Source of the DNA: Vulcanimicrobiota bacterium
Lineage (GTDB): Bacteria; Vulcanimicrobiota; Vulcanimicrobiia; Eremiobacterales; Eremiobacteraceae
Assembly: GCA_013290125.1 (NCBI GenBank)
Contig: JABCYQ010000010.1
Coordinates: 32,716-96,715 of the forward strand
Direction of reading: 5' to 3'
DNA length: 64,000 nt
Shown here: positions 42,691-53,584 of the stretch, one piece after another
How the letters are laid out: each line of letters starts with the position of its first letter
Numbering within the stretch: the stretch's first letter is position 1
Position numbers and translations under genes: made by a program
The notes under the pieces: generated by a model
Told to the model about the DNA's origin: nothing
Databases searched by the model: none
The model's input: only the letters and a program-made list of their open reading frames with translations

Positions 42691-43818
42691 TTAGACGGGG
42701 GCGGCCGCGCTTATTGTCTTTGGCTGAGTTTCCACCCGGAGTTGACCGCACGCCGCTGCGATATCGTCGCCCATCGTATGGCGGATAGTGGATGGAACAC
42801 CGCGCATGCGCAAGACTTCTTGAAAACGCCGCATGGTCGCCGGCTGCGATCGGGAGAACGGCGCATCGGTCGCGTTGTACGGAATCAGGTTGACGTGGTG
42901 CAGCGGACCGCCGAGCAGGTCTGCGAGCTGTTTTGCGTCCTCGATCCGATCGTTCACGCCGGCGAGCATCAAATATTCGTAGAACACTTTGCGGTTTGTA
43001 GCTGCGACGTACCCTCGGACGGCCTTCATCAACGTAGCGATCGGCCATTTCTTATTGATCGGCATCAGCTTCGTCCGCATCTCGTCGTCCGGCGCATGCA
43101 GCGAGATCGCGAGATTGATCTGCACGCCTTCGCGGCTGAAGCGTTCGATGCCGGGAACGACACCCGCGGTCGAGATCGTGATGTGCCGAGCGCCGAGGTT
43201 GAAGCCCTCACCGTGGTTGAGCAGCGCGACGGCGTCCATCACCGCGTCGTAGTTCAGAAACGGCTCACCCATACCCATGAAGACGAGGTTGGTGAGCGGA
43301 AGATTTTCTGAGCGCGCCCGGCGCGCCACGAAGACCGCTTGATCGAAGATCTCTAGCGCGGACATGTGCCGAAAGAAACCACCTTGCCCCGTCGCGCAAA
43401 AATCGCATTTGAGGGCGCAGCCCGCCTGCGAGGAAATGCATGCAGTGGTCCGACCTCCGGCGTGGCGCATGAGGACGGCTTCGATCTCTTTGCCGTCGAC
43501 GAGGGCGAAGAGAAATTTGGTGGTCTGTCCGTCTTTCGACGTCGCCTCTCGCTCCAGCTTGACGCTCGAGAGCGAGAGCGTTTTCGAAAGCGTCGCGCGC
43601 AATTCGGTGGGCAGCACGCTGATGCGATCGAATGAATCGCTCAGATCTTTGGTGGCTGCGCGGTAGATCTGCGCGAAGCGATATCGCGGTAGCGCGTGCG
43701 CCTTCTCGAAGTCGTCCGTCGATGCAAAACCTGCGTCTTTGACGCGCGCCGACCACCAGATCGCCGCGGCATCGCGGGCAGCGGGCGGCGCTGTGGTCTC
43801 AAGAGCGGGATGCGTCAA
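42691..43818 (-). CDS. rlmN: 23S rRNA (adenine2503-C2)/tRNA (adenine37-C2) methyltransferase RlmN
   Basis: 375 residues, radical SAM. The cluster Cys are 134, 138 and 141 in GCALKCDFCATGQGG. The methyl-carrier Cys lies near the C-terminus (GDDIAAACGQL), with a second conserved Cys at 127 (ACISSQ). Other matches are FMGMGEPFLNYDAV and ISTAGVVPGI. It starts with TTG at 43818 in a TTGA overlap with the udg stop; no ATG occurs before residue 117. Confidence 0.95.
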   Translation of the reverse strand: MTHPALETTAPPAARDAAAIWWSARVKDAGFASTDDFEKAHALPRYRFAQIYRAATKDLSDSFDRISVLPTELRATLSKTLSLSSVKLEREATSKDGQTTKFLFALVDGKEIEAVLMRHAGGRTTACISSQAGCALKCDFCATGQGGFFRHMSALEIFDQAVFVARRARSENLPLTNLVFMGMGEPFLNYDAVMDAVALLNHGEGFNLGARHITISTAGVVPGIERFSREGVQINLAISLHAPDDEMRTKLMPINKKWPIATLMKAVRGYVAATNRKVFYEYLMLAGVNDRIEDAKQLADLLGGPLHHVNLIPYNATDAPFSRSQPATMRRFQEVLRMRGVPSTIRHTMGDDIAAACGQLRVETQPKTISAAAPV

Positions 43819-44516
43819 TCGACGATGTCTCCAAATGCTAACTGCGCGGGTGGTCCTTCATCGGCTGCTTTCGCGGCCGACGACAGAATTTCCGGCCGGC
43901 CGTCATCGGCGATCGCCTCATCGATCTTTGCGCGCACGGCGAGCAGATCGGCGTAGACGAGTTTTTTCACTTGGGTCATCTCGCCGCCGGTCAATCGCAA
44001 TAGATATGCCGGATGAAATGTAGCCATCAAGTCGGTGCCGGCAGGTCCTGCATACCAGATGCCGCGTTGGCGCGTGATCGAGAAACTCGCGCCTAAGAAC
44101 GATTTCGCCGCCGGCGCTCCTAGCGCGAGGATCACGCGCGGCTTTATGATGGCGAGCTCTTCATCGAGGTATTGTCTGCAGTTCGTGAGTTCTTCTTGCA
44201 TGGGCGCGCGATTGCGAACCTGGCCTCCCTCTACGATGCTCGCGCGACACTTGACGGTGTTTGTGATGAATACTTCGTCGCGCCGCAGATCGATGGCGGC
44301 GAGCATCTTCGTGAGCAGTTCACCCGCCCGCCCGACAAATGGCTCCCCGATGCGGTCCTCGTTCTCGCCCGGCCCTTCGCCGACGATCGCTAGCCGCGCG
44401 TGCGGATCGCCGACTCCGCAGACCACTTTCGTGCGCGTCGAGCCGATGGCGCAGCGTCGGCAGGCGTCGACGCGGGCGTGCAGTTCGGTTAGCGACGTCG
44501 CGCGCTCGTCGGTCAC
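43815..44516 (-). CDS. udg: Family 4 uracil-DNA glycosylase (Fe-S)
   Basis: 233 residues. Removes uracil from DNA. Motifs: VGEGPGENEDRIGEPFVGRA (active-site loop), NTVKCR and FHPAYLLR. Four Cys suited to a 4Fe-4S cluster: Cys19, Cys22, Cys90 and Cys113. The loop between the last two is longer than usual. It starts with GTG at 44516, overlapping the glycosyltransferase stop by 4 nt. The long frame upstream belongs to the glycosyltransferase antiphase. Confidence 0.93.
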   Translation of the reverse strand: MTDERATSLTELHARVDACRRCAIGSTRTKVVCGVGDPHARLAIVGEGPGENEDRIGEPFVGRAGELLTKMLAAIDLRRDEVFITNTVKCRASIVEGGQVRNRAPMQEELTNCRQYLDEELAIIKPRVILALGAPAAKSFLGASFSITRQRGIWYAGPAGTDLMATFHPAYLLRLTGGEMTQVKKLVYADLLAVRAKIDEAIADDGRPEILSSAAKAADEGPPAQLAFGDIVD

Positions 44517-45412
44517 GGCGTTGCTACCGCGCGCCTTACTGCCAGCACGACGACGGCCACGATCGCAACTGCGACAACGTACCGGGCGGCGAGAGCCGCG
44601 CACAACGAGTAGTACCAGAAGTAGCCGTGGCGCTTGATCCAGTAGAGCCGGCGGCTTCGCTGCCGCCAGCCCAGCACGCCGGCCGCGCCCCACGTCCTCT
44701 TCGATCCGCCTTTCTCGCTGCCGTGCACGACGACGCACTGCGGAAGATAGACCACGCGCAGTCCGGCGTCGCGAAGGCGGTGCGCAAAATCGATCTCTTC
44801 GTGATAGAGGAAATAGCGCTCGTCGAATCCGCCGAGCCGCTTGAAGACGTCGGCGCGGATGAACATGGCTGCGCCGACCACGAGATCGACGTCGCGCTCC
44901 GTGGAATAATCCCACTGGCGCAGCGCATACCCGTTGGCTTGCTTTGCGAACAGCGGCAGATCGCCGAGCGCCGAACTGCGCAAGAACGACTGCCACCACG
45001 TGTCGAACTCGCCGCACGATTCGGCGAGCCGGCCTTCTTCATCTAAAAGTTTGCAGCCGGTCATCGCGACATCGGCATGCGCGTTGAAGTACGCCAGTGC
45101 GTTTGCCAGCAGACCGGACTTCGCGCGCGCATCCGGGTTAAAGAAGAAAAGCAGTGGCGCGGTCGCGGCGCGGGCACCGATGTTGCATGCCTTTGCAAAG
45201 CCGAGATTTGCGCTGTTCTCGATCACGCGAACTCCGGGGTACGCCGCCTTCGCTCGCGCAACAGAGTCGTCGGCCGAGCCGTTGTCGGAGACGATGACTT
45301 CGGCCAGAGTGGAATCGGCCGCGACTTCGGGCAATGCGCCGATCGAGCGCAGCGCAAGCTCGAGTTCGTCCGCGGCGTTATAGGATACTATGATGACCGA
45401 TACTTGCGCCAT
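44513..45412 (-). CDS. Family 2 glycosyltransferase (rhamnosyltransferase-like)
   Basis: 299 residues. GT-A fold: VSVIIVSYNAADELELALRS, VIVSDNGSADDSV, NLGFAKACNIGARAA and FFFNPDA as the DxD-type metal motif (NPDA variant), then FDERYFLYHEEIDFAHRLRD (ED/E-DxxxR acceptor site). A C-terminal hydrophobic segment (YVVAVAIVAVVVLAV) suggests membrane attachment. Likely adds sugar to a surface polysaccharide. It begins the GT2-udg-rlmN overlap chain. Confidence 0.9.
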   Translation of the reverse strand: MAQVSVIIVSYNAADELELALRSIGALPEVAADSTLAEVIVSDNGSADDSVARAKAAYPGVRVIENSANLGFAKACNIGARAATAPLLFFFNPDARAKSGLLANALAYFNAHADVAMTGCKLLDEEGRLAESCGEFDTWWQSFLRSSALGDLPLFAKQANGYALRQWDYSTERDVDLVVGAAMFIRADVFKRLGGFDERYFLYHEEIDFAHRLRDAGLRVVYLPQCVVVHGSEKGGSKRTWGAAGVLGWRQRSRRLYWIKRHGYFWYYSLCAALAARYVVAVAIVAVVVLAVRRAVATP

Positions 45413-45432
45413 GTTCTCGCGTCTGTTCTAGG

Positions 45433-45462
45433 AAAAAGAACGAGCGCCATTTCTGGCGCTCG
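45433..45462 (-). terminator. Intrinsic terminator after the CxxC redox gene
   Basis: On the minus strand, CGAGCGCCA-GAAA-TGGCGCTCG (9-bp stem, 4-nt loop) is followed by TTCTTTTTCC. It ends transcription of the 83-residue gene before the glycosyltransferase start. Confidence 0.88.
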
Positions 45463-45487
45463 TCTCACGGCGCTTGCGCGCCTGCCG

Positions 45488-45739
45488 TCAGGATGCTTTC
45501 TCTGCCGGCATCTGGGGTGCTCCGTCAAGGGAGTTGAGGGCGTCTAGGATCATGGACAACGGGATCCCGTACCCCTCGCTGACTTGTTCGATCGTCTCGA
45601 ATTCAGAGATCGAACAGTTTGAACAACCTCCCAAGTGGAAGTTTGCGAAGACCACTCTGGCACCAGGGTGCAGAGCAAATGCTTCGCCGACCGTTAGGTC
45701 CTGGTGAAAACGCGGACTGTCTGTACTGACGGCGACCAC
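45488..45739 (-). CDS. DUF1858-like small redox protein with CxxC motif
   Basis: 83 residues. The pattern DLTVGEAFALHPGARVVFAN, GGCSNCSISEFETIEQVSEG, then IPLSMILDALNSL matches the hybrid-cluster-protein-associated redox disulfide (DUF1858/ScdA N-terminal) domain. The two Cys in GGCSNC are the expected disulfide or metal ligands. GTG start at 45739; a purine-rich GGGGG lies immediately before it, unusually close. Single-gene unit with its own terminator. Confidence 0.82.
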   Translation of the reverse strand: MVAVSTDSPRFHQDLTVGEAFALHPGARVVFANFHLGGCSNCSISEFETIEQVSEGYGIPLSMILDALNSLDGAPQMPAEKAS

Positions 45740-45847
45740 CCCCCTTTCCCCGTCGTGCTCGCATATTGGTCTAGTCTCTAGCGAACCGCGGGATTGATAC
45801 GCCGCATATTTTCGGGCTGGCGATTTGCCCGACCTGCCGTACGTTTC

Positions 45848-45914
45848 TGAAGGGGCCGACTTTACGTCGGCCCCAGGTTATATAACGTGGGCCGATATAA
45901 AATCGGCCCCTTCA
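45848..45914. repeat. Type A paired-hairpin repeat, full length (67 nt)
   Basis: Left half TGAAG + GGGCCGAC-TTTAC-GTCGGCCC, a 15-nt AT-rich spacer, right half GGGCCGAT-ATAAA-ATCGGCCC + CTTCA. The right stem carries a compensatory pair change. It abuts the stop codon of the next gene (45916). Confidence 0.92.
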
Positions 45915-45915
45915 G

Positions 45916-46395
45916 CTAGGGCGTGGTAGTGGCGGGTGGCCAGATCGTGCCGTTGACGAAGTGTGACCACGCGACCGTGCATATGACAGGTTTCTGACCC
46001 GTGAGGAGCGGCGAGAGTTGCATGTCGCCTTCAAACGAGCTGAACTTGTGTTGGATCTCGATCCCCGGAGAAAATGTGCCGACATCGCGGATGAAAAGAC
46101 TCTGGTCGCCGTACTGCACGTGAAAGCGCACGACGTCCGCCGAGACGCTTCCGTAGTTCGTGAAATTGATGACGAGTTTGCCGGTCGTGCCGACGATCAC
46201 ATTTCCGTTGTACGTCACGTTGCACGATTCGACTTGCACGGGACTCGCCGGCGTTGCTGCCGGGGTCGGAGCCGCTGCGGGCATCGCCGGCGCGGCTTGT
46301 GCCGTTGCCGCCGGCAGCGGCATCGGTGAATCCATCGGCTGAGGCGAAGTGCTAAGAGAGAACAATGCCGCTATAAAGAAAGCGATGCCGGTCAT
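45916..46395 (-). CDS. Secreted protein of unknown function
   Basis: 159 residues. Signal peptide (MTGIAFFIAALFSLS), an Ala/Pro-rich linker (~20-52), then a beta-rich domain: VESCNVTYNGNVIVGTTGKL, VINFTNYGSVSADVVRFHVQ and FSPGIEIQHKFSSFEGDMQL. Two Cys (ESCN, PVICTV) may pair. It looks like an Ig-like or NEW3-type beta sandwich. AAAGG precedes the ATG. Its stop abuts a type A repeat. Divergent from the next gene. Confidence 0.7.
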   Translation of the reverse strand: MTGIAFFIAALFSLSTSPQPMDSPMPLPAATAQAAPAMPAAAPTPAATPASPVQVESCNVTYNGNVIVGTTGKLVINFTNYGSVSADVVRFHVQYGDQSLFIRDVGTFSPGIEIQHKFSSFEGDMQLSPLLTGQKPVICTVAWSHFVNGTIWPPATTTP

Positions 46396-46433
46396 ATGAC
46401 GCGAACCTTTCTCACCGAAGTCACGAGCGGGTG

Positions 46434-46468
46434 TTTACGCACTTGGAAAAATGGGGATAATACAAGCA
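46434..46468 (+). promoter_or_regulatory. Candidate promoter with leaderless start
   Basis: TTTACG (46434-46439), a 16-nt spacer and GATAAT (46456-46461), with the ATG 6 nt further at 46468. The geometry places the transcription start at the ATG. GGGG overlaps the -10 box but would lie upstream of the message. Confidence 0.5.
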
Positions 46469-46815
46469 TGAAACGTAAATTTTTGCTTTTCGTTCTATCG
46501 CTAGCTGTCGCGTCATGGCTGCTGCCGGCCGCACCGGCCGCCGCCGTGGACAAGATCTGGACAGGCTATGTCGTGCACGTGTCCACGAACAACGTCAAGG
46601 TGGTCAACACGGACGCCACGCAGACGCTCAGCTTCCTGATCCTGCCGAAATTCAACAAGCTGTTCTCTGCTGACGGCAAGACCACGTACCAGATGACGAA
46701 CTTGCAACGAAACATGCTCGTCAAAGTCTACTACGATCAGGGTCTGCTCGGCCAGCGCCACGCCAACCAGATCTACATCCTCAACGCGGAAGGCATGGCT
46801 CTGCACCGTTCCTGA
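46468..46815 (+). CDS. Small secreted protein of unknown function
   Basis: 115 residues. Signal peptide (KRKFLLFVLSLAVASWLLPA, AAPAAA cleavage). The mature ~85 residues are beta-rich: IWTGYVVHVSTNNVKVVNTD, QTLSFLILPKFNKLF and MLVKVYYDQ. It could be a small OB or SH3-like barrel. No family recognised. Convergent with prfB. Confidence 0.72.
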   Translation: MKRKFLLFVLSLAVASWLLPAAPAAAVDKIWTGYVVHVSTNNVKVVNTDATQTLSFLILPKFNKLFSADGKTTYQMTNLQRNMLVKVYYDQGLLGQRHANQIYILNAEGMALHRS

Positions 46816-46824
46816 TCGCGAGCG

Positions 46825-47926
46825 CTACTTCGAACGCCTGCGCCCCTGCAGGTAGGCCCACATGAACGGGTCGAGATCACCGTCGAGCACTCCTTGCGCG
46901 TCGGTGATTTTGACGTCGCTGCGGTGGTCGTTGACCATCGTATACGGTTGTAGCGTGTACGAGCGGATCTGACTGCCCCATTCGATCGCGCTCTTCTGCC
47001 CGGTGAGCGCGGCGAGTTTTGCGGCGCGCTCGTCGCGTTCGCGTTGGGCGAGCTTCGCCGCCAGCATCTTCATCGCGCGGTTGCGATTGGCGAGCTGCGA
47101 ACGCTCGGTCTGACACGCGACGATGATGCCCGTCGGCTTGTGGATGATCCGGATCGCGCTCTCGGTCTTGTTGACGTACTGACCGCCCGCGCCGCCGCTC
47201 TTGTACGTCTCGATCTCGATCTCGTCTGCGCGGATCTCCGGCTCTTTGTCCGTCTCTTCGAGTTCCGGCGTCACGTCGACTGACGCGAACGACGTGTGAC
47301 GCCGCTTCGCCGCGTCGAACGGCGAGATGCGCACGAGACGATGCACACCGCGCTCGCTCTCCAAGTAGCCGTATGCGTTCTTGCCCTCGACGAGTATCGT
47401 CACGCTCTTGAGGCCGGCTTCGTCGCCGTCTAAGCTGTCGACGATCTCGGCACGGTAACCGTGCCGCTCGGCCCAGCGCAGATACATGCGCAGCAGCATC
47501 GACGTCCAGTCGCATGCTTCGGTGCCGCCGGCTCCAGCGTGGATGCTGACGATCGCGTCGTGCGAATCGTACTCGCCATCGAAAACGGCAGTCATCTCGG
47601 CGGCGTCGATGTCGCTTGCGAGCGTCGCGACGGCCGCGGCTATCTCAGCTTCAAGCGCCGGTTCGGCTTCCGCCAACTGCGCGAATTCAGATAGCTCGGC
47701 TGAACGAGCGCCGAGCGCGCTCAAGGGATCAACGTCAGAGCGGATATCGGCGAGCCGCTTCATGTGCTTTTGGGCCGCTTGCGCGTCGTCCCAAAAGGAT
47801 GGGTCGTGCGTCTGGCGTTCGAGTTCGTCTAGCGTGCGGAGTTTCTCGGCATAGTCAAAGCCGCACCCGCAGCGTCTGCAGGCGATCGTCGATGCGCGCG
47901 AGGTCGGTCTTCAACTGTTCGTTCAT
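46825..47926 (-). CDS. prfB: Peptide chain release factor 2 with programmed +1 frameshift
   Basis: 366 residues made by joining codons 1-23 (47926-47858, MNEQLKTDLARIDDRLQTLR...) to the frame beginning GAC at 47856. Codon 24 is in-frame TGA in the context CTT-TGA-C, the classical RF2 slippery site. The product recognises UGA/UAA: the GGQ loop is GGAGGQYVNKTESAIR, and the domain HAGAGGTEACDWTSMLLRMY is also typical. GAGGAG lies 5 nt before the ATG. Without the shift, translation yields only a 23-residue peptide. Confidence 0.96.
47854..47875 (-). promoter_or_regulatory. RF2 programmed +1 frameshift site
   Basis: CTTTGAC at 47860-47854, with TGA at 47857-47855. A purine-rich GCGGGTGCGG just upstream stands where E. 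coli has its internal Shine-Dalgarno (AGGGGG), but here that element is weaker. Low RF2 lets the ribosome pause at TGA and slip, giving autoregulation. Confidence 0.93.
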
Positions 47927-47964
47927 CTGTCTCCTCAGGTGTTGAAAACGGGCACGATCGCTTG

Positions 47965-48372
47965 TTATTTCTCGCAGTTGACGAACCATTCGAGACCAAA
48001 CTTGTCCTTGAGCACGCCAAACTTGGCGCTCCAGAACACCTCGCCGAGCGGCATCTCGACTTCGCCGCCTTTGGCGAGCGCGTCGAATATGCGCGTCGCC
48101 TCAGCCTCATCGCGCGTTGATAACGATAGTGAGATGTTACCGTCCACGTTGGGCGTGTCGGGGCGTCCGTCCGAGGCGCTGAACTTCACAGCCCCCGACT
48201 CGAACCGCGCATACATGATCTTGTCGCCCCAGTTCGGCGGCGCGGGCATATCGGGCGGCGCTTCTTTCATGCGCATGATCGAGTCGATTGTGCCGCCAAA
48301 GATGCTCTTGTAGAAATTGAGCGCTTCTTCGCACTTGCCGTAGAAGAAAAGATAAGGTTGCAACTCCAGCAT
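47965..48372 (-). CDS. VOC family protein, PhnB/YjdN-like
   Basis: 135 residues. Typical of the PhnB-like VOC subgroup: LQPYLFFYGKCEEALNFYKS, IFGGTI, DKIMYARFESGAVKFSASDG, and DEAEATRIFDALAKGGEVEM, then GVLKDKFGLEWFVNCEK. AAGAAAGG lies 7 nt upstream. Often found as a lone gene; substrate unknown. Confidence 0.88.
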   Translation of the reverse strand: MLELQPYLFFYGKCEEALNFYKSIFGGTIDSIMRMKEAPPDMPAPPNWGDKIMYARFESGAVKFSASDGRPDTPNVDGNISLSLSTRDEAEATRIFDALAKGGEVEMPLGEVFWSAKFGVLKDKFGLEWFVNCEK

Positions 48373-48742
48373 GTATGACCTTTCTTGAGATGCGTGAGGC
48401 GGGGCGGTTCGGTTCCTGGACAGTGGATATCCTGTCGTCAGGCGGTCAGTAACCCAGCGTGAGAATTACGAAGCTGGGGAGTGCGAGCGCGGTGTTGCTG
48501 CTTCTAAATCGGCTGATCGTCTGGCCCGTCCAAAATCTTGCGAAGTCAGGATGGCGCCAGAAACGATTTCCGGTCTATGAAGAGCCGACATTAGGACGGC
48601 GCCGGCGTTTCCCGAAATGTGTAACGACGTCCGGGTCCGAAATCGCACACGCTGACTAACACAGGTGTGGTAGGTTGGCTTTCAAGCATTGGCTTTGAGC
48701 GAGAGCCGGGATTGCAGAGTTGATCCCCACGGAGGTTTTCCG
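48373..48742. other. 370-nt region without a supported gene
   Basis: Divergent intergenic region between the PhnB-like gene and the lipoprotein. Short open frames exist (for example 48459-48659 on plus) but lack ribosome binding sites and recognisable content. No hairpin repeat of type A or B is present. It presumably holds the two promoters; I cannot locate them with confidence. Confidence 0.5.
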
Positions 48743-49807
48743 ATGAGCCGGAAGTTTGCCGTTGTTCGCTTCGCTTCGTTGTTAGCTGAGGGCCTAGCCC
48801 TGTGCATGCTCTTGCAACTGTCGGCATGTGGTGGAGGCGGCGGATCCGCAAGTGTTGCACCGCCGCCTCCGGTAAAGCGTTGCATGGGCAATTGCACTGT
48901 GGAACCATTCAATGCCACGAACAACTTTGCTCTCCTTAACACGCAGTTCCCTTATCCGGTCGTATATTCAACTGGCTCTGGAGCCAATTGGAATGTCCTA
49001 TCGTGGGGCCAGCAGTCCGGAATAAACTGGAAGCCTTTTGTAGTCACAAATCCTTCGTCGACTGAGACCCTATACACCGCATCCACTTTGGCAACGGCCT
49101 ATGATCCCATGTCAGTGTCTTTTCAAAGTAATCCCGCTTCAGGAACTTGGACCTCGACTACCTTGGGTCAAACCGCAACAACGTACTGCGGCTCAACCCC
49201 CCAAGAGTTTGATTTCTTTCTTCAGCCAAACGGCCCGGGGTTCGTCCTTACAAACCCGAGCGGCATTTTGCCACCGGGCAGCTATCCCGCGGGAGTCATT
49301 CCTACTTTAGATCAAATCACAACCATCGACTTCCAGGGAACCATGACGGTGGTAGCAGCATCCCAATCCACATCGAGTCTTGAATGCGGGGTGAATCAGA
49401 GTCAGGTCATACCGTCTCTCATTTTCAATTCGATAACAGGCCAAACTCTTTTTTACCAACTGGAGGTCGCTTTAGAATGCTATCCAGGCACCCTCCCCGG
49501 ACAGGGCTGTGTCTCTGGCCCTCCTTCTGAGTTCTTTTGCCAGGGCACGGAACCGTACTGTATTGGCGACCCTATCACGAGCTATGGACATAATCTCCTC
49601 AATCAAGGAGACTCGATTACGATGAATGGCGTCAACCTCGCCCCTCGCTTAAAGGCGCTCATAAGCGGGGGCTCTCCCGATGGGCTGATGGACACAAACC
49701 CTGCAGACTGGCGACTCACAAGCATGTATATCGGACAGAGCGGCTGGGGCCGAGCTAACCTTGAAACCCAATGGAGCGGACAATTCTTGGTCCAGTTGAC
49801 ATACTAG
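48743..49807 (+). CDS. Lipoprotein of unknown function, AT-richer than its surroundings
   Basis: 354 residues. Lipobox LQLSACGGGGG after MSRKFAVVRFASLLAEGLAL, then a Gly/Pro linker and a Cys-containing beta-rich domain (CMGNCT, YCGST, LECGVNQ, LECYPGTLPGQGCVSG, FFCQGTEPYCIGD; about ten Cys, suggesting disulfides). GGAGG lies 8 nt before the ATG. Codon use and base composition differ from neighbours, so it may be acquired. Predicted surface lipoprotein; no family recognised. Confidence 0.75.
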   Translation: MSRKFAVVRFASLLAEGLALCMLLQLSACGGGGGSASVAPPPPVKRCMGNCTVEPFNATNNFALLNTQFPYPVVYSTGSGANWNVLSWGQQSGINWKPFVVTNPSSTETLYTASTLATAYDPMSVSFQSNPASGTWTSTTLGQTATTYCGSTPQEFDFFLQPNGPGFVLTNPSGILPPGSYPAGVIPTLDQITTIDFQGTMTVVAASQSTSSLECGVNQSQVIPSLIFNSITGQTLFYQLEVALECYPGTLPGQGCVSGPPSEFFCQGTEPYCIGDPITSYGHNLLNQGDSITMNGVNLAPRLKALISGGSPDGLMDTNPADWRLTSMYIGQSGWGRANLETQWSGQFLVQLTY

Positions 49808-49965
49808 ATTGGGAAGGTCGCGCTATTTGTCGAGGGCGCGTTGGCGGCGCCCATGGCTTTGCACTCCTTAAGCTAGTCACCGCGCGACGTGGAATCTCCG
49901 GGCGTGTGGGGCTCCATGGACTATTTATCGATGAACTTGGCAGCGGAGGCGACGGCATCGAGTGA
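49808..49965 (+). pseudogene. Possible GNAT acetyltransferase remnant
   Basis: The frame directly after the lipoprotein stop reads RVGGAHGFALLKLVTARRGI and then SGRVGLHGL, which resembles the acetyl-CoA loop and the GRVGLHSL segment of some GNAT acetyltransferases. It has no start and ends at a TGA after ~50 codons. Treated as a gene fragment. Weak evidence. Confidence 0.25.
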
Positions 49966-50001
49966 CGGCACAGGCCGCGACTTGATGCGTTACGAAGAAG
50001 T

Positions 50002-50397
50002 ATGGACGTGAAAGTACAACTTGGCGCGGTCTGGCATTTCAGCCTTGCCGTCATAGACCCGGAGAAGAGCGCGCAGTTTTGGACCACGAACTTCGATCTG
50101 CATGAAATGTTCCGGTCCGATGGGGCCATCGCGCTGACGAACGACGCAATTATCGTCGGGTTCTTCAAAGGCACACCACATCCGGACACGATTGACCACA
50201 TGTCGTTTTACCTCGACAGTATGCGCGCGCTACACGGAGCGCTCGAGATGCTGAAAAAAAACGGCGTAGAACTGGAAGATCCCGGCAACGAGATCGGCCC
50301 TACATCGCCGGGCTCGCCGCATATGGGCCTGTGGTTTCACGATCCGGACGGGTATCGCTGGGAGCTCTCAGTTCAGAACGGCGCCCGCGAGCGCTAA
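50002..50397 (+). CDS. VOC family protein (glyoxalase fold)
   Basis: 131 residues. VWHFSLAVIDPEKSAQFWTT, IDHMSFYLDSMRALHGALEM, LEDPGNEIGPTSPGSPHMGL and FHDPDGYRWELSVQ give the paired beta-alpha-beta-beta-beta modules with His and Glu metal ligands. No strong Shine-Dalgarno (GAAGAAG only) is seen before the ATG. Convergent with secA, 8 nt apart. Confidence 0.85.
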   Translation: MDVKVQLGAVWHFSLAVIDPEKSAQFWTTNFDLHEMFRSDGAIALTNDAIIVGFFKGTPHPDTIDHMSFYLDSMRALHGALEMLKKNGVELEDPGNEIGPTSPGSPHMGLWFHDPDGYRWELSVQNGARER

Positions 50398-50405
50398 CCG
50401 CGCCG

Positions 50406-53147
<2,742 letters not shown>

Positions 53148-53209
53148 GGTTTGAGTTTCCTCCGGTGGCTATGAGATCGAGTGCGGCGATTGTAGGAAGC
53201 CGCGCGGTC

Positions 53210-53449
53210 TTAGCGCCGGAGTTGGACTGCCAGAGAGGACGGGACGGGAATTGGTGGCGACGCGCGCCGGACGAGCGCTTCACTCGGCGCAGGAACGTCG
53301 TGTTTGAGCCGCGCGGCCGGGCGATCGACCACGTGCTGCGCGGCGCAGACCACCATCACGCGGGCGATCGCGGTGGCGTTGCATCTGACCGGAAGGCGCG
53401 CGGCATCGGGAACGATCAGCGCGGCTGCCAGGACAAGTGAGATGAGCAT
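53210..53449 (-). CDS. Possible small secreted protein upstream of secA
   Basis: 79 residues. N-terminus MLISLVLAAALIVPDAARLP is signal-like; the rest is Arg/Pro/Ala-rich with two Cys and no recognisable domain. It lies between hpf and secA, on the same strand, after a type A repeat. The ribosome binding site is poor. Could be a non-coding open frame in GC-rich DNA. Confidence 0.4.
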   Translation of the reverse strand: MLISLVLAAALIVPDAARLPVRCNATAIARVMVVCAAQHVVDRPAARLKHDVPAPSEALVRRASPPIPVPSSLAVQLRR

Positions 53450-53509
53450 AAAGCCGCTCTATGTTCGTCGCCGACCGGCCCGACCCCCGCGGACCCGATC
53501 GGCGGTGCC

Positions 53510-53576
53510 TGAAGGGGCCGACTTTATGTCGGCCCTGGTAAGCGAAACGTGGGCCGACATAAAGTCGGCCCCTTCA
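53510..53576. repeat. Type A paired-hairpin repeat, full length (67 nt), consensus copy
   Basis: Both halves match the family consensus: TGAAG + GGGCCGAC-TTTAT-GTCGGCCC, 15-nt spacer ending ACGT, then GGGCCGAC-ATAAA-GTCGGCCC + CTTCA. It lies 8 nt past the hpf stop. Confidence 0.95.
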
Positions 53577-53584
53577 ACGCGCGG

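Noticed and set aside
45848..45914. Type A repeats as intrinsic terminators
   Set aside because: Hairpins are strong but no T-tract follows on either strand, and copies also occur just before gene starts.
53461..53510. tRNA-like GC-rich segment before the type A repeat
   Set aside because: No cloverleaf with acceptor, anticodon and T arms could be drawn.
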